From Paracoccaceae bacterium (GTDB lineage: Bacteria; Pseudomonadota; Alphaproteobacteria; Rhodobacterales; Rhodobacteraceae): a stretch of 64,000 bases of DNA. This document shows positions 27,877 through 40,069 of this stretch, piece after piece. The stretch lies in NCBI GenBank assembly GCA_021741245.1, contig JAIOYF010000005.1, positions 226,572 through 290,571 of the forward strand, read 5' to 3'. Below the pieces are notes generated by a model that saw only the letters and a list, made by a program, of their open reading frames with translations, had not been told where the DNA came from and made no database searches. The position numbers were made by a program, and so were the translations under genes. How positions within the stretch are numbered: the stretch's first letter is position 1; every line of letters starts with the position of its first letter.

Positions 27877-28011
27877 ATGTCTAAGAGCAAAATCGTTTTT
27901 GCAATGTGCATCGTGGCTTTCGCCGCAGCATGTGCGCCAAAGACCGAAGAGATCGTCTACGTCGACGAGCCTGTTTCGGTTGAGCCGACCTACACCGGCA
28001 AGTACAAGTAA
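27877..28011 (+). CDS. Small lipoprotein (44 aa) between pccB and pccA
   Basis: 44 aa from ATG 27877 behind a strong AGGAGAAGAGG ribosome site. It begins MSKSKIVFAMCIVAFAAACAP, a type II signal with lipobox FAAAC, followed by a short acidic tail (KTEEIVYVDEPVSVEP). Likely a lipid-anchored peptide in the envelope, as entericidin-like lipoproteins are. Short length, strong RBS and lipobox argue that it is real. Function unknown. Confidence 0.7.
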   Translation: MSKSKIVFAMCIVAFAAACAPKTEEIVYVDEPVSVEPTYTGKYK

Positions 28012-28107
28012 GACTTCCGGGCGGGCCGTCTTCAACCTTCCGGGCAGGCCCGCCCGATTTCGCATCGCCGCACCGCTGTGCATGCCCACCGAACTGGGGG
28101 GCGCATC

Positions 28108-28509
28108 ATGCTGAAACATCGCGGTTTTCCCGGTCGCCTTCCGGGCACTGATTTCCAATTCACCATCCGTCGCGCGAACAAGAAAGATGGGCCCGCAAAG
28201 CTGATCAAGCGGGAACGCTATCGCGATCGCAAACATGCCGACGTCAAGGCCGACAAGGGCTTTATGGCGGCCCTGTGGCGTTGCTTTGGCGAAGAACCTT
28301 TTGAGCGTGGAAATCTGGATGCCGGGCGTTTGTCTTGGCTGTTTGGCCGTGAGGTCATCCCCGCCGAAGACCCGTTTGATCCCGAAAGCTATGACGCGCT
28401 TTTGAAAATCGACCTCAAGAAAGCCCAGATCTCTTTCCCCGAAGTCTTTGCCGCCGATGCCGCAGAGCCGGAATGGGAAGACGAGGAATGGGAGGATGAT
28501 GACGAATGA
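28108..28509 (+). CDS. Hypothetical acidic-tail protein
   Basis: 133 aa from ATG 28108 (MLKHRGFPGRLPGTDFQF); an in-frame ATG ten codons upstream is less likely. Basic N-terminal half (KKDGPAKLIKRERYRDRKHADVKADKG) and a strongly acidic C-terminus (EPEWEDEEWEDDDE). No recognised domain and no signal peptide. It lies between the lipoprotein and pccA, on the same strand, in the propionate locus; role not known. Confidence 0.7.
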   Translation: MLKHRGFPGRLPGTDFQFTIRRANKKDGPAKLIKRERYRDRKHADVKADKGFMAALWRCFGEEPFERGNLDAGRLSWLFGREVIPAEDPFDPESYDALLKIDLKKAQISFPEVFAADAAEPEWEDEEWEDDDE

Positions 28510-28837
28510 GCATGTTGCCGCCGATGGTTGACCAATCTGGGCAAGCCTATGCCGATGGCGTGGCGCATGTCCTTTTGTCATTTGGCTCCATCGGCGCAAA
28601 TGTGCACAATGACGGGACGTTACGGCCAAATCTTGTGTCGAAACACGTCAGGCGGTCTGGTTCCTTAGCCCGCTTCCTGCGGCCCGGTTTGCATGTGACC
28701 GGGCCGGCTTTCTTGGCTGAGCAATCCTTTGCCGATGCCAAGCAAGTTTCTGTGTTCGGCTGGAATTGTGACTTTCGATTGGCGAGCGATAAGATAAGAG
28801 TGAAGCACACAACAACTCTGAAACGAGGCAGTGCTCC
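28510..28837. other. Intergenic stretch with hairpin and promoter
   Basis: No convincing gene; an open frame from 28506 overruns the next gene in another frame. A hairpin GGCCCGGT / ACCGGGCC at 28681-28705 followed by GGCTTTCTT is a plausible terminator for the upstream genes. TTGTGA (28767) and TAAGAT (28791), 18 bp apart, form a sigma70-like promoter for the lipoprotein gene at 28838. Confidence 0.5.
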
Positions 28838-29041
28838 ATGCGTAAATCACTTATCCTTCTTGCAATTTGTATTCTTCCTCTTGCTGGCTGCGTGCAGCCC
28901 AACCCGACCACGACCTGTGCAGGCGTTGGCGCGGCATCCGGCGCGGCCCTTGGCGCGATCACGGACAACAACCTTGCTGAATCGGCCCTCGTCGGCGGCG
29001 CGCTTGGCATCTTTGCGGGCAACTCCGGCGTTTGCGGCTGA
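28838..29041 (+). CDS. Small glycine-zipper lipoprotein
   Basis: 67 aa. Signal peptide MRKSLILLAICILPLAGC with lipobox LAGC, then a glycine/alanine-rich segment (GVGAASGAALGAI and GGALGIFAGNSG) resembling glycine-zipper membrane-anchoring proteins of the OsmB/SlyB type. Lipid-anchored envelope protein of unknown role. It has its own promoter (TTGTGA-18-TAAGAT) and a strong terminator at 29070. Confidence 0.8.
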   Translation: MRKSLILLAICILPLAGCVQPNPTTTCAGVGAASGAALGAITDNNLAESALVGGALGIFAGNSGVCG

Positions 29042-29069
29042 TCTAGCCCCACAATCTGAACTCATGATT

Positions 29070-29110
29070 TCGGCCAGCCGGGGAACCCCCTCGGCTGGCC
29101 GATTGCATTT
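29070..29110 (+). terminator. Terminator after the glycine-zipper lipoprotein
   Basis: An 11-bp stem TCGGCCAGCCG / CGGCTGGCCGA with an 11-nt loop, followed by TTGCATTTT. It separates the lipoprotein from pccA. Confidence 0.75.
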
Positions 29111-29158
29111 TCGTGCCCGCGTCCATGGCCCGGCGCGTGCATCCGAAGGGAGAGAGCC

Positions 29159-31159
<2,001 letters not shown>

Positions 31160-31238
31160 GGTGGAAAACGGCGCGCAATCGGGTGCACTGCCCGTCTGCA
31201 CGGGGGGTGTACAGGGGGTGTACCGAAGGTGCCCCCCC

Positions 31239-31712
31239 TCAGCGCCCCGCCGGGTTGCGCTCCAGCACCTCTTGGCGGCGCAGCGGGAACTTGTCGATGG
31301 CGCGGGTGATCTCGCGCACTTCCCACGGCAGGGGCTTGCGGATCACGGGGGCAAGGTCCTTGTCCATCAGCACAAGGCTGAACCCGCGCGGCCGCAGTTT
31401 CAGCCGCCATTCGGTCTTTGCGCCGGGGTCGGTATCCACGATCAAGATCACGTCGCGCGATTCCAGACTGGGCAGGTCTTGCAGCAGCAACTCCATCTGG
31501 CGGACGTAATTGGGGTCATTGGGGCTGTCGGCAAAGACGACGACCGGACGTTTGATATAAAGCAGGTCGCCAAAGACCACATCGGCGGCGGATTGCGGTC
31601 CAAAGGGCACCGGAATGTCCGCCTCGGTTGACGAAGATGCCTCCGCCGTGCCTTGCGCGGTGGCAGCAAGCGGCAGAAACGCCGCAAGAACAAGAACGTA
31701 AAGCGTTTTCAT
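31239..31712 (-). CDS. DUF4174 periplasmic protein
   Basis: 157 aa with signal peptide (MKTLYVLVLAAFLPLAATAQG). The mature part shows the DUF4174 pattern: LLYIKRPVVVFADSPNDPNYVRQMELL and RGFSLVLMDKD, resembling a thioredoxin-like fold without a CxxC. Inserted on the opposite strand between pccA and mcm. Function unknown. Confidence 0.78.
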   Translation of the reverse strand: MKTLYVLVLAAFLPLAATAQGTAEASSSTEADIPVPFGPQSAADVVFGDLLYIKRPVVVFADSPNDPNYVRQMELLLQDLPSLESRDVILIVDTDPGAKTEWRLKLRPRGFSLVLMDKDLAPVIRKPLPWEVREITRAIDKFPLRRQEVLERNPAGR

Positions 31713-31781
31713 ACGGTTCCCCTTTGATCCCTACATAGGGCTGGGAACAGGGAAACCCAAGGGTGGATGACGGAGAAGATC

Positions 31782-33911
31782 ATGACCGAAAAGTTGGATG
31801 CCTGGGCCGCACTGGCCAGCAAGGACCTCAAGGGCGCATCGCCCGACACGCTGGCATGGGCCACGCTAGAGGGGATCACGGTCAAACCGCTCTATACGGC
31901 TGAGGATGTGAAGGACCTTCCCCATATGGGGGGCGTGCCCGGAATCGCCCCCTTTACGCGCGGTGTGCGCGCCACGATGTATGCGGGTCGCCCTTGGACC
32001 ATCCGGCAATATGCGGGCTTTTCCACCGCCGAGGAAAGCAACGCCTTTTACCGCAAGGCCCTTGCGGCGGGGCAGCAGGGTGTGTCCGTCGCCTTCGATC
32101 TGGCCACCCACCGTGGCTATGACTCGGATCATCCCCGCGTTGTGGGCGATGTCGGCAAAGCGGGTGTGGCGATTGACAGCGTCGATGATATGAAGATCCT
32201 GTTTGATGGCATCCCCTTGGAAAAAGTCAGCGTTTCCATGACGATGAACGGCGCGGTCATTCCGATCCTTGCCAATTTCATCGTCACCGGTGAGGAGCAG
32301 GGCGTGCCACGTGCGGCCCTGTCGGGCACCATTCAGAATGATATTCTCAAGGAATTCATGGTCCGCAACACCTATGTCTATCCGCCCGAACCCAGCATGC
32401 GGATCATCGCGGATATCATCGAATACACCTGCGCCGAGATGCCAAAGTTCAACTCCATCTCGATCTCGGGCTATCACATGCAAGAGGCGGGCGCGAACCT
32501 TGTGCAGGAACTGGCCTTCACCCTTGCCGACGGGCGCGAATATGTCCGCACGGCAATTGCGCGGGGCATGAACGTTGATGATTTTGCGGGGCGGCTGTCG
32601 TTCTTTTTCGCCATCGGCATGAATTTCTTCATGGAGGCCGCAAAACTGCGCGCCGCCCGCATGCTGTGGCACCGCATCATGGCAGAGTTTGCACCCAAGA
32701 AAACCGCCTCGTCGATGCTGCGCACCCATTGCCAGACCTCTGGCGTGTCTTTGCAAGAACAAGACCCCTATAACAACGTGATCCGTACCGCCTATGAGGC
32801 GATGTCGGCCGTTCTGGGCGGCACGCAATCCCTGCACACCAATGCACTGGATGAGGCGATTGCCCTGCCCACTGAATTCAGCGCCCGGATCGCGCGCAAT
32901 ACCCAATTGATCTTGCAAGAAGAAACCGGGATCACCCATGTCGTCGATCCCTTGGCGGGCAGCTATTACGTCGAAAGCCTGACGCATCAGTTGGCCGAGG
33001 AGGCGTGGAAGCTGATCGAAGAGGTCGAGGCCATGGGTGGTATGACCAAGGCCGTGGCCAGCGGCATGCCCAAGTTGCGGATCGAGGAATCCGCCGCCCG
33101 TCGTCAGGCGATGATCGACCGTGGCCAAGAGGTGATCGTTGGCGTCAACAAATACCGCAAAGACAAGGAAGACCCGATCGATTTCCTTGATATCGACAAC
33201 GTGGCCGTGCGGGAATCGCAAGTTGCGCGGCTGCAGGCCACCCGCGCCGCCCGTGACGAGGCGTCCTGTCAGGCGGCGCTGGCCGAATTGACCCGCCGCG
33301 CCGCCGATGGGGGAAATCTGCTGGAGGCCGCCGTGGTCGCCTCCCGCGCCCGCGCAACCGTAGGGGAGATCAGCGACGCCATGGAAAAGGTCTTCGGTCG
33401 CCACAGGGCAGAGGTGAAGACTTTGGCCGGCGTGTACGGCGCCGCCTATGAGGGCGACGCAGGCTTTGAGGCCATTCAGCGCGACGTGGAGGCCTTTGCC
33501 GAAGAAGAGGGCCGCCGCCCGCGCATGTTGGTGGTCAAGATGGGGCAAGACGGGCATGACCGGGGCGCCAAGGTTATCGCCACAGCCTTTGCCGATATCG
33601 GCTTTGACGTCGATGTGGGCCCGCTGTTCCAAACCCCGGAAGAGGCCGCGCAAGATGCCGTCGACAATGATGTGCATGTGATCGGAATTTCGTCACAGGC
33701 CGCAGGCCACAAGACCCTTGCCCCCAAACTGGTCGAGGCGCTGCGCGATGCGGGCGCGGGCGATATTCTGGTGATCTGTGGCGGCGTTATCCCCCAGCAA
33801 GACTATGATTTCTTGTATAAAGCCGGGGTAAAGGCGATCTTTGGGCCGGGCACCAACATCCCTGCTGCGGCCAAGGATATTCTGGCGCTGATCCGGCAGG
33901 CGCGGGTCTGA
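31782..33911 (+). CDS. mcm: Methylmalonyl-CoA mutase
   Basis: 709 aa from ATG 31782. An in-frame ATG at 31767 exists, but the GGAGAA it would encode is the natural ribosome site for 31782. TIM-barrel substrate domain ([37 protein letters not shown]) and C-terminal cobalamin domain with DGHDRG (cobalt-binding His about 592) and [12 protein letters not shown]. Converts (R)-methylmalonyl-CoA to succinyl-CoA with adenosylcobalamin. Single-polypeptide type. No epimerase or MeaB-type chaperone gene was recognised nearby. Confidence 0.96.
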   Translation: MTEKLDAWAALASKDLKGASPDTLAWATLEGITVKPLYTAEDVKDLPHMGGVPGIAPFTRGVRATMYAGRPWTIRQYAGFSTAEESNAFYRKALAAGQQGVSVAFDLATHRGYDSDHPRVVGDVGKAGVAIDSVDDMKILFDGIPLEKVSVSMTMNGAVIPILANFIVTGEEQGVPRAALSGTIQNDILKEFMVRNTYVYPPEPSMRIIADIIEYTCAEMPKFNSISISGYHMQEAGANLVQELAFTLADGREYVRTAIARGMNVDDFAGRLSFFFAIGMNFFMEAAKLRAARMLWHRIMAEFAPKKTASSMLRTHCQTSGVSLQEQDPYNNVIRTAYEAMSAVLGGTQSLHTNALDEAIALPTEFSARIARNTQLILQEETGITHVVDPLAGSYYVESLTHQLAEEAWKLIEEVEAMGGMTKAVASGMPKLRIEESAARRQAMIDRGQEVIVGVNKYRKDKEDPIDFLDIDNVAVRESQVARLQATRAARDEASCQAALAELTRRAADGGNLLEAAVVASRARATVGEISDAMEKVFGRHRAEVKTLAGVYGAAYEGDAGFEAIQRDVEAFAEEEGRRPRMLVVKMGQDGHDRGAKVIATAFADIGFDVDVGPLFQTPEEAAQDAVDNDVHVIGISSQAAGHKTLAPKLVEALRDAGAGDILVICGGVIPQQDYDFLYKAGVKAIFGPGTNIPAAAKDILALIRQARV

Positions 33912-33917
33912 ACCGCC

Positions 33918-36311
33918 CTATTCCAATCCTGCGTCCCGCATCAACTGGCGGGCCGCATCCTCGGCCAGACGCTCACGCCCCTGCCCATGGACCGGGATCT
34001 TTCCCGGCTCCAGAAACAGCGGCGCGGCAAGGGGGGTGATCCGGGGCAGGCGTTTCAATTCGATCCGGTCGCCCACACGGGCCAGCATCGCCTCGACCCG
34101 GCCAAAATCGACCATGCCGCGCATGGCCTCGGTCCGGGTGATTTTCATCAGCAGGTGATCGGGGTCATATTTGCGCAGCGTGTCGTAAAGGATATCTGAC
34201 GAAAACGTGGCCTGCCGCCCGGATTTGCGGCGGCCCTGATGGCTGCGTTCGATCAATCCCGCGATGATGGCCGATGCGCGAAAGGTGCGCTTCATCACCG
34301 CATTGCCCGCAAGCCAACTTTCCAACCCCTCTTGCAGGGCGGCAAGGTCAAACAGGGGGGCAGGGTCGGTCACAGGCTCCAACCCCCAGATCAGCGTGGC
34401 GTAATCCGTCGCGACAAAGCCAAGCGGGGCAAGACCCTGATCCTCCATGGTTTTGGTGATCAACAGGCCAAGGGTTTGCTGCGCATTGCGGCCCGCAAAG
34501 CCATAGATCACCAGATGTTCGCGCCCGTCATGGGGAAAACTTTCCAAAAGCAGACTGTCCGCATCGGGCAGGCGCGACACCTCGCGCTGAAGCGACAGCC
34601 AGCTTGCGGTATGGGCGGGCAGGTCTGGCCAGCGATCTTGGCCAAAGATCGTCAGGATGCGCTCGGTCAACAGGGTGGAGGTCGCGAATTTCGTGCCGTT
34701 GAACACCGCCACCTTCGGGTCGCGACCGGGGGTGCGGCTGACCTCAACCGTCATTTCGCGCAGCCCTTCATAGCGCACAACTTCACCGCCGATCAAAAAG
34801 GTGTCGCCCGGGGTGAGGGAGGCGGCGAAATCTTCCTCCACCTCGCCCAAGGGCGTGCCGCCAAAGCGGTTTCGCAGGCGCACTTTCAGCGTCTCAATGT
34901 CGATGATGGTGCCAAGGTTCTGCCGGATCAGCGCCGCCGCGCGCGGGTCGCGCAAATGCCATTTGCCTGCTGTCAGTTTCAGCCGCTGCCAGCGATCATA
35001 GGCGCGCAGGGCATAGCCGCCGGTGGCCACGAAATCGAGGATGGCATCGAACTCTGCCTGCGTGATGGCGTGATAGGGGCCAGCCAAGGTGATCTCGGCA
35101 TAAAGTGCGGCGGCATCAAAGGGCCCTGCACAGGCGGTCAGCAAGATATGCTGGCACAACACGTCTTGCGGGCCGGGGCCACGGGGTTCGCCATCCAGCG
35201 TATGGTCGCGCACCGCATCCAACGCGGCCTTGCACTCCACCACCTCAAAGCGGTTTGCGGGCACAAGCAGCGCCTTTGACGGGGCGTTGTAGCGGTGATT
35301 GGCGCGGCCAATGCGCTGGACCAGGCGCTTGACGTTCTTGGGGGCCCCGACCTGAATGACCAGATCGACATCGCCCCAGTCGATCCCAAGGTCCAGCGTG
35401 CCGGTGCAGACGATGGCGCGCAAGGCACCGGCGACCATCGCCGCCTCGACCCTTTCGCGCTGTTCGCGGGCAAGACTGCCGTGGTGGATTGCAATGGGCA
35501 GCCCCTCATCATTTTGCAGCCAGAGGTCACGAAAGAACAGTTCGGCTTGCGCGCGGGTATTGTGAAAGATCAGCGTGGTCTGGTGCGCGCGGATCAGATC
35601 CAGAATGGCTGGAATGGCATAGCGCCCGCCGCCCCCCGCCCAAGGGGGGGGCTGGTCGCAGGTCAACATGGCGATATCGGGGTCGGGGCCGGGGTCTGCC
35701 TTGAGGATTGTCGTGTCGGGGCCGAGAAAACGCGCAAGGGCAGGCGGGTCTTCAACCGTGGCCGACAGGCCCACGCGGCGCAGGCCGGGGGCCATCGTGG
35801 CCAGCTTTGCCACGAGAAGCGAGAGTTGGTCGCCGCGCTTGGATTCGGCCAGCGCGTGGATTTCGTCAATCACAACCCGTTGCAAGGATTGGAAAATACG
35901 CGGCGCATCCTCATACGACAGCAAAAGCGCAAGGCTTTCTGGCGTGGTCAGCAAGATATGGGGCGGATCGGCGCGCTGGCGTTTGCGCTGTGTTTGGGTG
36001 GTGTCGCCCGTGCGATCCTCAACCCGAATGGCAAGGCCCGCCCCTTCGATGGGCGCGCGCAGATTGCGCCGGATGTCAGCGGCCAGTGCCTTGAGCGGCG
36101 AGATATAAAGCGTGTGCAACCCCGGCGCGGGGGTAGGCCCCAGTTCAGCCAATGTCGTCAGAAACCCCGCAAGGGTTTTCCCGCCGCCCGTGGGGGCGAT
36201 CAACAGGGTGGAGCGGGCCATGTCTTGGTCCAGCATGGTTTGCTGATGCGGGTGCAAGGCCCATGATTTGGTGGCGAACCATGCGGCAAGCTGGGGGGGA
36301 AGGTCGGTCAT
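33918..36311 (-). CDS. Lhr-type DEXH helicase, ligase-associated
   Basis: 797 aa. RecA-like lobes with Walker A APTGGGKT (about 39-46), LTTPESLALLL, DEIHALAESKRGDQ, GLSATVEDP, and QRIGRANHR motif VI; then the Lhr-core winged-helix and beta-barrel region (RFGGTPLGEVEEDFAASL and later). Length and order match the Lhr-core helicases often found with an ATP-dependent ligase and a ligase-associated exonuclease, but those partners are not here. Probably in DNA repair. Convergent with mcm with a 6-bp gap. Confidence 0.9.
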   Translation of the reverse strand: MTDLPPQLAAWFATKSWALHPHQQTMLDQDMARSTLLIAPTGGGKTLAGFLTTLAELGPTPAPGLHTLYISPLKALAADIRRNLRAPIEGAGLAIRVEDRTGDTTQTQRKRQRADPPHILLTTPESLALLLSYEDAPRIFQSLQRVVIDEIHALAESKRGDQLSLLVAKLATMAPGLRRVGLSATVEDPPALARFLGPDTTILKADPGPDPDIAMLTCDQPPPWAGGGGRYAIPAILDLIRAHQTTLIFHNTRAQAELFFRDLWLQNDEGLPIAIHHGSLAREQRERVEAAMVAGALRAIVCTGTLDLGIDWGDVDLVIQVGAPKNVKRLVQRIGRANHRYNAPSKALLVPANRFEVVECKAALDAVRDHTLDGEPRGPGPQDVLCQHILLTACAGPFDAAALYAEITLAGPYHAITQAEFDAILDFVATGGYALRAYDRWQRLKLTAGKWHLRDPRAAALIRQNLGTIIDIETLKVRLRNRFGGTPLGEVEEDFAASLTPGDTFLIGGEVVRYEGLREMTVEVSRTPGRDPKVAVFNGTKFATSTLLTERILTIFGQDRWPDLPAHTASWLSLQREVSRLPDADSLLLESFPHDGREHLVIYGFAGRNAQQTLGLLITKTMEDQGLAPLGFVATDYATLIWGLEPVTDPAPLFDLAALQEGLESWLAGNAVMKRTFRASAIIAGLIERSHQGRRKSGRQATFSSDILYDTLRKYDPDHLLMKITRTEAMRGMVDFGRVEAMLARVGDRIELKRLPRITPLAAPLFLEPGKIPVHGQGRERLAEDAARQLMRDAGLE

Positions 36312-36470
36312 GAGGCAAGCCTAGCGGGGTGGTGGGCGGCGTCAATGCGGCGCCTTGCGCATCCTGCCTCTGGCCCAAACCGAGGAGGCAGAGGCAGGCC
36401 GATGCGCCGAGGCCGCTCGGCGCTGCTGAATTCGCTTGCCGGGCGTCCCTTGGCGGCATAATCGGATGGC

Positions 36471-37283
36471 ATGCGAATGCTTTTCCTTGGCGATGTTGTG
36501 GGGCGATCTGGACGCGCGGCTGTGGCCGAGCGGTTGCCGACCCTGCGGGTGGAATGGGGCCTCGATTTCGTCGTGGTCAATGGCGAGAATGCGACCAGCG
36601 GTGCGGGCCTGTCGGGCGATCATGCGCGCGCCTTGCTGGCCGCTGGGGCAGATTGCCTGACGCTGGGCGACCATGCCTTTGACCAAAAGGACATGGCCAG
36701 TTTCATCGAAAGCGAGCCACGGATTTTGCGCCCGATGAATTTCAGCAAAGTGGCCCCCGGCAAGGGCTGGCGCGTGTTCACGGCCACGCAGGGTCGCAAG
36801 GTTCTGGTGGCGCAGGTCTTGGGGCAGGTCTTCATGAAGCGCCCCTTTGACGACCCGTTTTCCGCCATCGAGCAGGTGCTCAAGGCCCATCCCCTTGGCG
36901 GCGCGGTCCAGGCCGCGCTGATCGACGTGCATGCCGAGGCGACCAGCGAAAAGATGGGCATGGGGCATTGGTGTGACGGGCAGGCCAGCCTTGTCGTGGG
37001 CACCCATACCCATGTGCCAACGGGTGACGCACAGATCTTGCCGGGCGGCACGGCCTATCTGACCGATGCCGGCATGTGCGGCGATTACAACAGCGTCATC
37101 GGCATGGAAAAGATGGAACCCCTGCGCCGCTTTATCACCGGGATGGTGAAGGGGCGGTTTGAGCCTGCGGTAGGGCCAGCAACCTTGTCTGGTGTTTTTG
37201 TCGAGACGGATGACCGCACGGGCAAGGCCCTGCGGGTGCGGATGATCCGTGTGGGTGGCCGTCTGGAAGAGGCAACGCCATGA
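36471..37283 (+). CDS. YmdB-type metallophosphoesterase (TIGR00282)
   Basis: 270 aa. Metal ligands in the expected order: MLFLGDVVGRSGR (Asp), VVNGENATSGAG (Asn/Glu), TLGDHAFDQ (Asp/His), and VVGTHTHVPTGDA, then TDAGMCGDYNSVIGM. Dinuclear phosphodiesterase family; YmdB acts on 2',3'-cyclic nucleotides (family knowledge). Overlaps the following EamA transporter by 4 bp (ATGA), so they form an operon. Divergent from the helicase. Confidence 0.9.
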   Translation: MRMLFLGDVVGRSGRAAVAERLPTLRVEWGLDFVVVNGENATSGAGLSGDHARALLAAGADCLTLGDHAFDQKDMASFIESEPRILRPMNFSKVAPGKGWRVFTATQGRKVLVAQVLGQVFMKRPFDDPFSAIEQVLKAHPLGGAVQAALIDVHAEATSEKMGMGHWCDGQASLVVGTHTHVPTGDAQILPGGTAYLTDAGMCGDYNSVIGMEKMEPLRRFITGMVKGRFEPAVGPATLSGVFVETDDRTGKALRVRMIRVGGRLEEATP

Positions 37284-38227
37284 CCCCTGACCTGCGGTTG
37301 TCCGTGGGGCGAGAGCGGGGTTTGCTGGTTTCGGTGCTTTGCCTGCTGGGGTTGGGGTGGGGGTTGACGCAGCCCTTGGGCAAAATCTCGGTCAGCACAG
37401 GGCATGGGCCATTCGGTCTGATCTTTTGGCAATTGGTGATTTGCTCGCTGCTGTTGGGGACCATCACCCTGGCCCGCGGTCGTGGGATCGTTTGGCGGCG
37501 CGATGCGTTGATCTTTGCGGCCATCGTGGCGGTGATCGGCACCTTGGTGCCTAATCTGAGCTATTATATCAGTATTGGGCGGCTGCCTGCAGGAATCATG
37601 GCGATCTTGATTTCCGCCGTGCCGATGTTGTCGTTTCCAATGGCACTGGCCTTGGGGATGGACCGGTTTTCGCCGGCACGTCTGGCGGGGTTGGCGCTTG
37701 GGTTGGCCGGGGTCGCCCTGATAGCGGCACCGGGGGCAGGGCTTTATGCGGCGGGACTGTTGGCGTTTATCCCGCTCGCGCTGATCGGGCCGCTGTTTTA
37801 TGCGATGGAGGCCAATTTCGTGGCCCGCCAAGGCACAGCCGGAATGGATGCGTTTCAGGCGATGTTCATGGCAAGCCTTGTCGGCGTGGTGATGTGCCTG
37901 CCGCTGACCCTGATTTCGGGGCAATGGATCAATCCGCTGGATGGGTTCGGCCGGGCCGAGGGGGCATTGGTGCTGTCAAGCCTTGTCCATGGCCTTTGCT
38001 ACGCAGGCTATGTTTGGCTTGCCGGACGGGCGGGCGCTGTTTTTGCGTCGCAATGCTCGTATCTTGTGACGGCAGCGGGTGTTTTTTGGTCGATGTTGAT
38101 TTTGGGTGAGCGGTTGGCACCGCTGGCGTGGCTGGCCCTTGCGGTCATGCTATCGGGCGTGGCATTGGTGCAGCCAAGAGCAAGGCCGTCATCAAGCGCG
38201 ATCAAAGGGGCTGCCTTGGGGTCTTGA
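37280..38227 (+). CDS. DMT-superfamily (EamA) transporter
   Basis: 315 aa with about ten membrane segments in two EamA halves; YYISIGRLPAGIMAILISAVPMLSFPMA marks the first half and GAVFASQCSYLVTAAGVFWSMLILGE the second. Inner-membrane metabolite exporter or importer with unknown substrate. Translationally coupled to the YmdB-type gene and followed 24 bp later by the SLC13 transporter. Confidence 0.88.
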   Translation: MTPDLRLSVGRERGLLVSVLCLLGLGWGLTQPLGKISVSTGHGPFGLIFWQLVICSLLLGTITLARGRGIVWRRDALIFAAIVAVIGTLVPNLSYYISIGRLPAGIMAILISAVPMLSFPMALALGMDRFSPARLAGLALGLAGVALIAAPGAGLYAAGLLAFIPLALIGPLFYAMEANFVARQGTAGMDAFQAMFMASLVGVVMCLPLTLISGQWINPLDGFGRAEGALVLSSLVHGLCYAGYVWLAGRAGAVFASQCSYLVTAAGVFWSMLILGERLAPLAWLALAVMLSGVALVQPRARPSSSAIKGAALGS

Positions 38228-38251
38228 GTCCTGAGATTAAAAGGGGACGCA

Positions 38252-40030
38252 ATGTTCGGGTTAGAGCTTGATCAGGCGATGCAGGCCTACGCGGCAATGG
38301 CCATTTTGCTGGGGATGCTGGCCCTGTTCGTCAAAGAGACCTATCCGGTCGAGGTCACGGCCATTGGGGGCGCGGCCCTTATGCTGATCCTTGGGATTTT
38401 GCCGCAGGCAGATGCGGTGGCCGTGTTTTCGAACGCCGCCCCTTGGACGATTGCGGCCATGTTCATCATCTCGGGCGCTTTGGTGCGCACAGGGGCCTTG
38501 GACGGTGCCACCCAACTGGCCTTGCGGCATGTGGGCCAGCGGCCAAAGCGGTCGCTTGCGTTGATTTGCGTGGGCGTGGTGTCCATGTCGGCCTTTTTGA
38601 ACAACACCCCCATCGTTGTGGTGATGATCCCGGTGTTCATGCAACTGGCCCGCGCCATGCAGCTTTCCCCGAGCAAGCTGATGATTCCCCTATCCTATCT
38701 GGCGATTTTTGGCGGCACGATCACGCTGATCGGCACCTCGACCAATATCGTGGTCGATGGTGTGGTCCGCGCCAAGGGGATGGAACCCTTCGGGATATTC
38801 GAGATCACGCCCTTGGGCATCGTGGCCTCCCTCGTGGGGCTTGCCTATCTGGCGCTGTTCACAAAGCGCCTTTTGCCGGATCGGGACAGCATGGCGATGA
38901 TGCTGACCGATCGCAGTCGGATGAAGTTCTTTACCGAAGTCGCCGTGCCCGAAGCCAGTTCCATCATTGGCCAGAAGGTGAATGAGGTTGCGGTGTTCAA
39001 GCCCGACAACATGCGGGTTGTCGATGTGCTGCGGGGGGATGCCAGCTTGCGGCGCGAGTTGGCAGAGGTGACGCTGGAGGCAGGCGACCGCGTTGTCTTG
39101 CGCACGCCGATGTCCGAGGTGCTGGCACTTCAGGAATCCAAGGAACTGCGCCTGGTGGACAAGCTTTCGTCGGTGCAGACTACGACGGTCGAGGTGCTGA
39201 TCACACCGGGATGCCGGATGGTGGGGCGCAGCCTTGGCGCGATGCGCCTGCGGCGGCGCTACGGGGTTTACCCACTGGCGGCGCATCGCAAGAACCAGAA
39301 TATCGGGCGGCAGTTGGATGATCTGGTCGTTCAGGTGGGCGACACATTGCTGTTAGAGGGGGCACAGGCCGATATTCAGCGGCTTGCCGCTGACATGGAC
39401 CTTGTCGATATCTCCGCCCCGTCCGAGCGCGCCTATCGCCGCAAGCATGCGCCCATCGTGGTTGGGGTGTTGATCGCCGTTGTGGTCTTGTCGGCGCTGA
39501 ATGTGGCCCCGATCCTGTTGTTGTCGCTGATTGGTGTGGCCATTGTCTTGCTGACACGCTGCATTGATGCGGATGAAGCCTTTGGCTTTGTCGATGGCCG
39601 TTTGCTCGCGCTGATCTTTGCGATGCTGGCTGTGGGGGCGGGGCTGGAACAGTCGGGCGCGGTTGGCTTGGTGGTGGCGTGGATCGCCCCCTATCTACAA
39701 GATTTGCCGCCGTTCTTTTTGGTTCTTGCGATCTATGCCCTGACGTCGGTTCTGACCGAGATCGTCTCAAACAACGCCGTGGCCGTGATCATGGCCCCGG
39801 TGGCCATTGGGTTGGGGGTGGAACTTGGGGTGGACCCTCGCGGCTTGATCGTGGCGGTCATGTTCGGGGCCTCGGCCGCGTTTTCAACGCCCATTGGATA
39901 CCAGACCAATACACTGGTCTATGGCCCCGGTGGATATCGCTTTAGCGATTTCCTGCGGATTGGCGTGCCCTTGAACCTGACGATGATGGTGGCAATATCG
40001 CTTCTGATACCGCTGTTCTTTCCGCTTTGA
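38252..40030 (+). CDS. SLC13/DASS-type transporter with two RCK_C domains
   Basis: 592 aa. Membrane half with FLNNTPIVVVMIPVF and GGTITLIGTSTNIVVDG (first SLC13 repeat), and EIVSNNAVAVIMAPVA and FGASAAFSTPIGYQTNTLVYGPGGY (second repeat). Two TrkA-C (RCK_C) domains lie in the central cytoplasmic loop, about residues 230-390. This is the sulfate/anion permease layout. AAAAGGGGACGCA ribosome site. Substrate not fixed by sequence. Confidence 0.9.
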   Translation: MFGLELDQAMQAYAAMAILLGMLALFVKETYPVEVTAIGGAALMLILGILPQADAVAVFSNAAPWTIAAMFIISGALVRTGALDGATQLALRHVGQRPKRSLALICVGVVSMSAFLNNTPIVVVMIPVFMQLARAMQLSPSKLMIPLSYLAIFGGTITLIGTSTNIVVDGVVRAKGMEPFGIFEITPLGIVASLVGLAYLALFTKRLLPDRDSMAMMLTDRSRMKFFTEVAVPEASSIIGQKVNEVAVFKPDNMRVVDVLRGDASLRRELAEVTLEAGDRVVLRTPMSEVLALQESKELRLVDKLSSVQTTTVEVLITPGCRMVGRSLGAMRLRRRYGVYPLAAHRKNQNIGRQLDDLVVQVGDTLLLEGAQADIQRLAADMDLVDISAPSERAYRRKHAPIVVGVLIAVVVLSALNVAPILLLSLIGVAIVLLTRCIDADEAFGFVDGRLLALIFAMLAVGAGLEQSGAVGLVVAWIAPYLQDLPPFFLVLAIYALTSVLTEIVSNNAVAVIMAPVAIGLGVELGVDPRGLIVAVMFGASAAFSTPIGYQTNTLVYGPGGYRFSDFLRIGVPLNLTMMVAISLLIPLFFPL

Positions 40031-40069
40031 CCCGCGGGCCGTTGATTTGCCCGCTTAGAAAGGTTTTCC

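Noticed and set aside
27377..28114. 245-aa open frame after pccB
   Set aside because: Only the first 26 or so residues resemble a family (RidA); the rest is low-similarity, includes a tandem duplication and overruns the 44-aa lipoprotein gene that has its own strong ribosome site.
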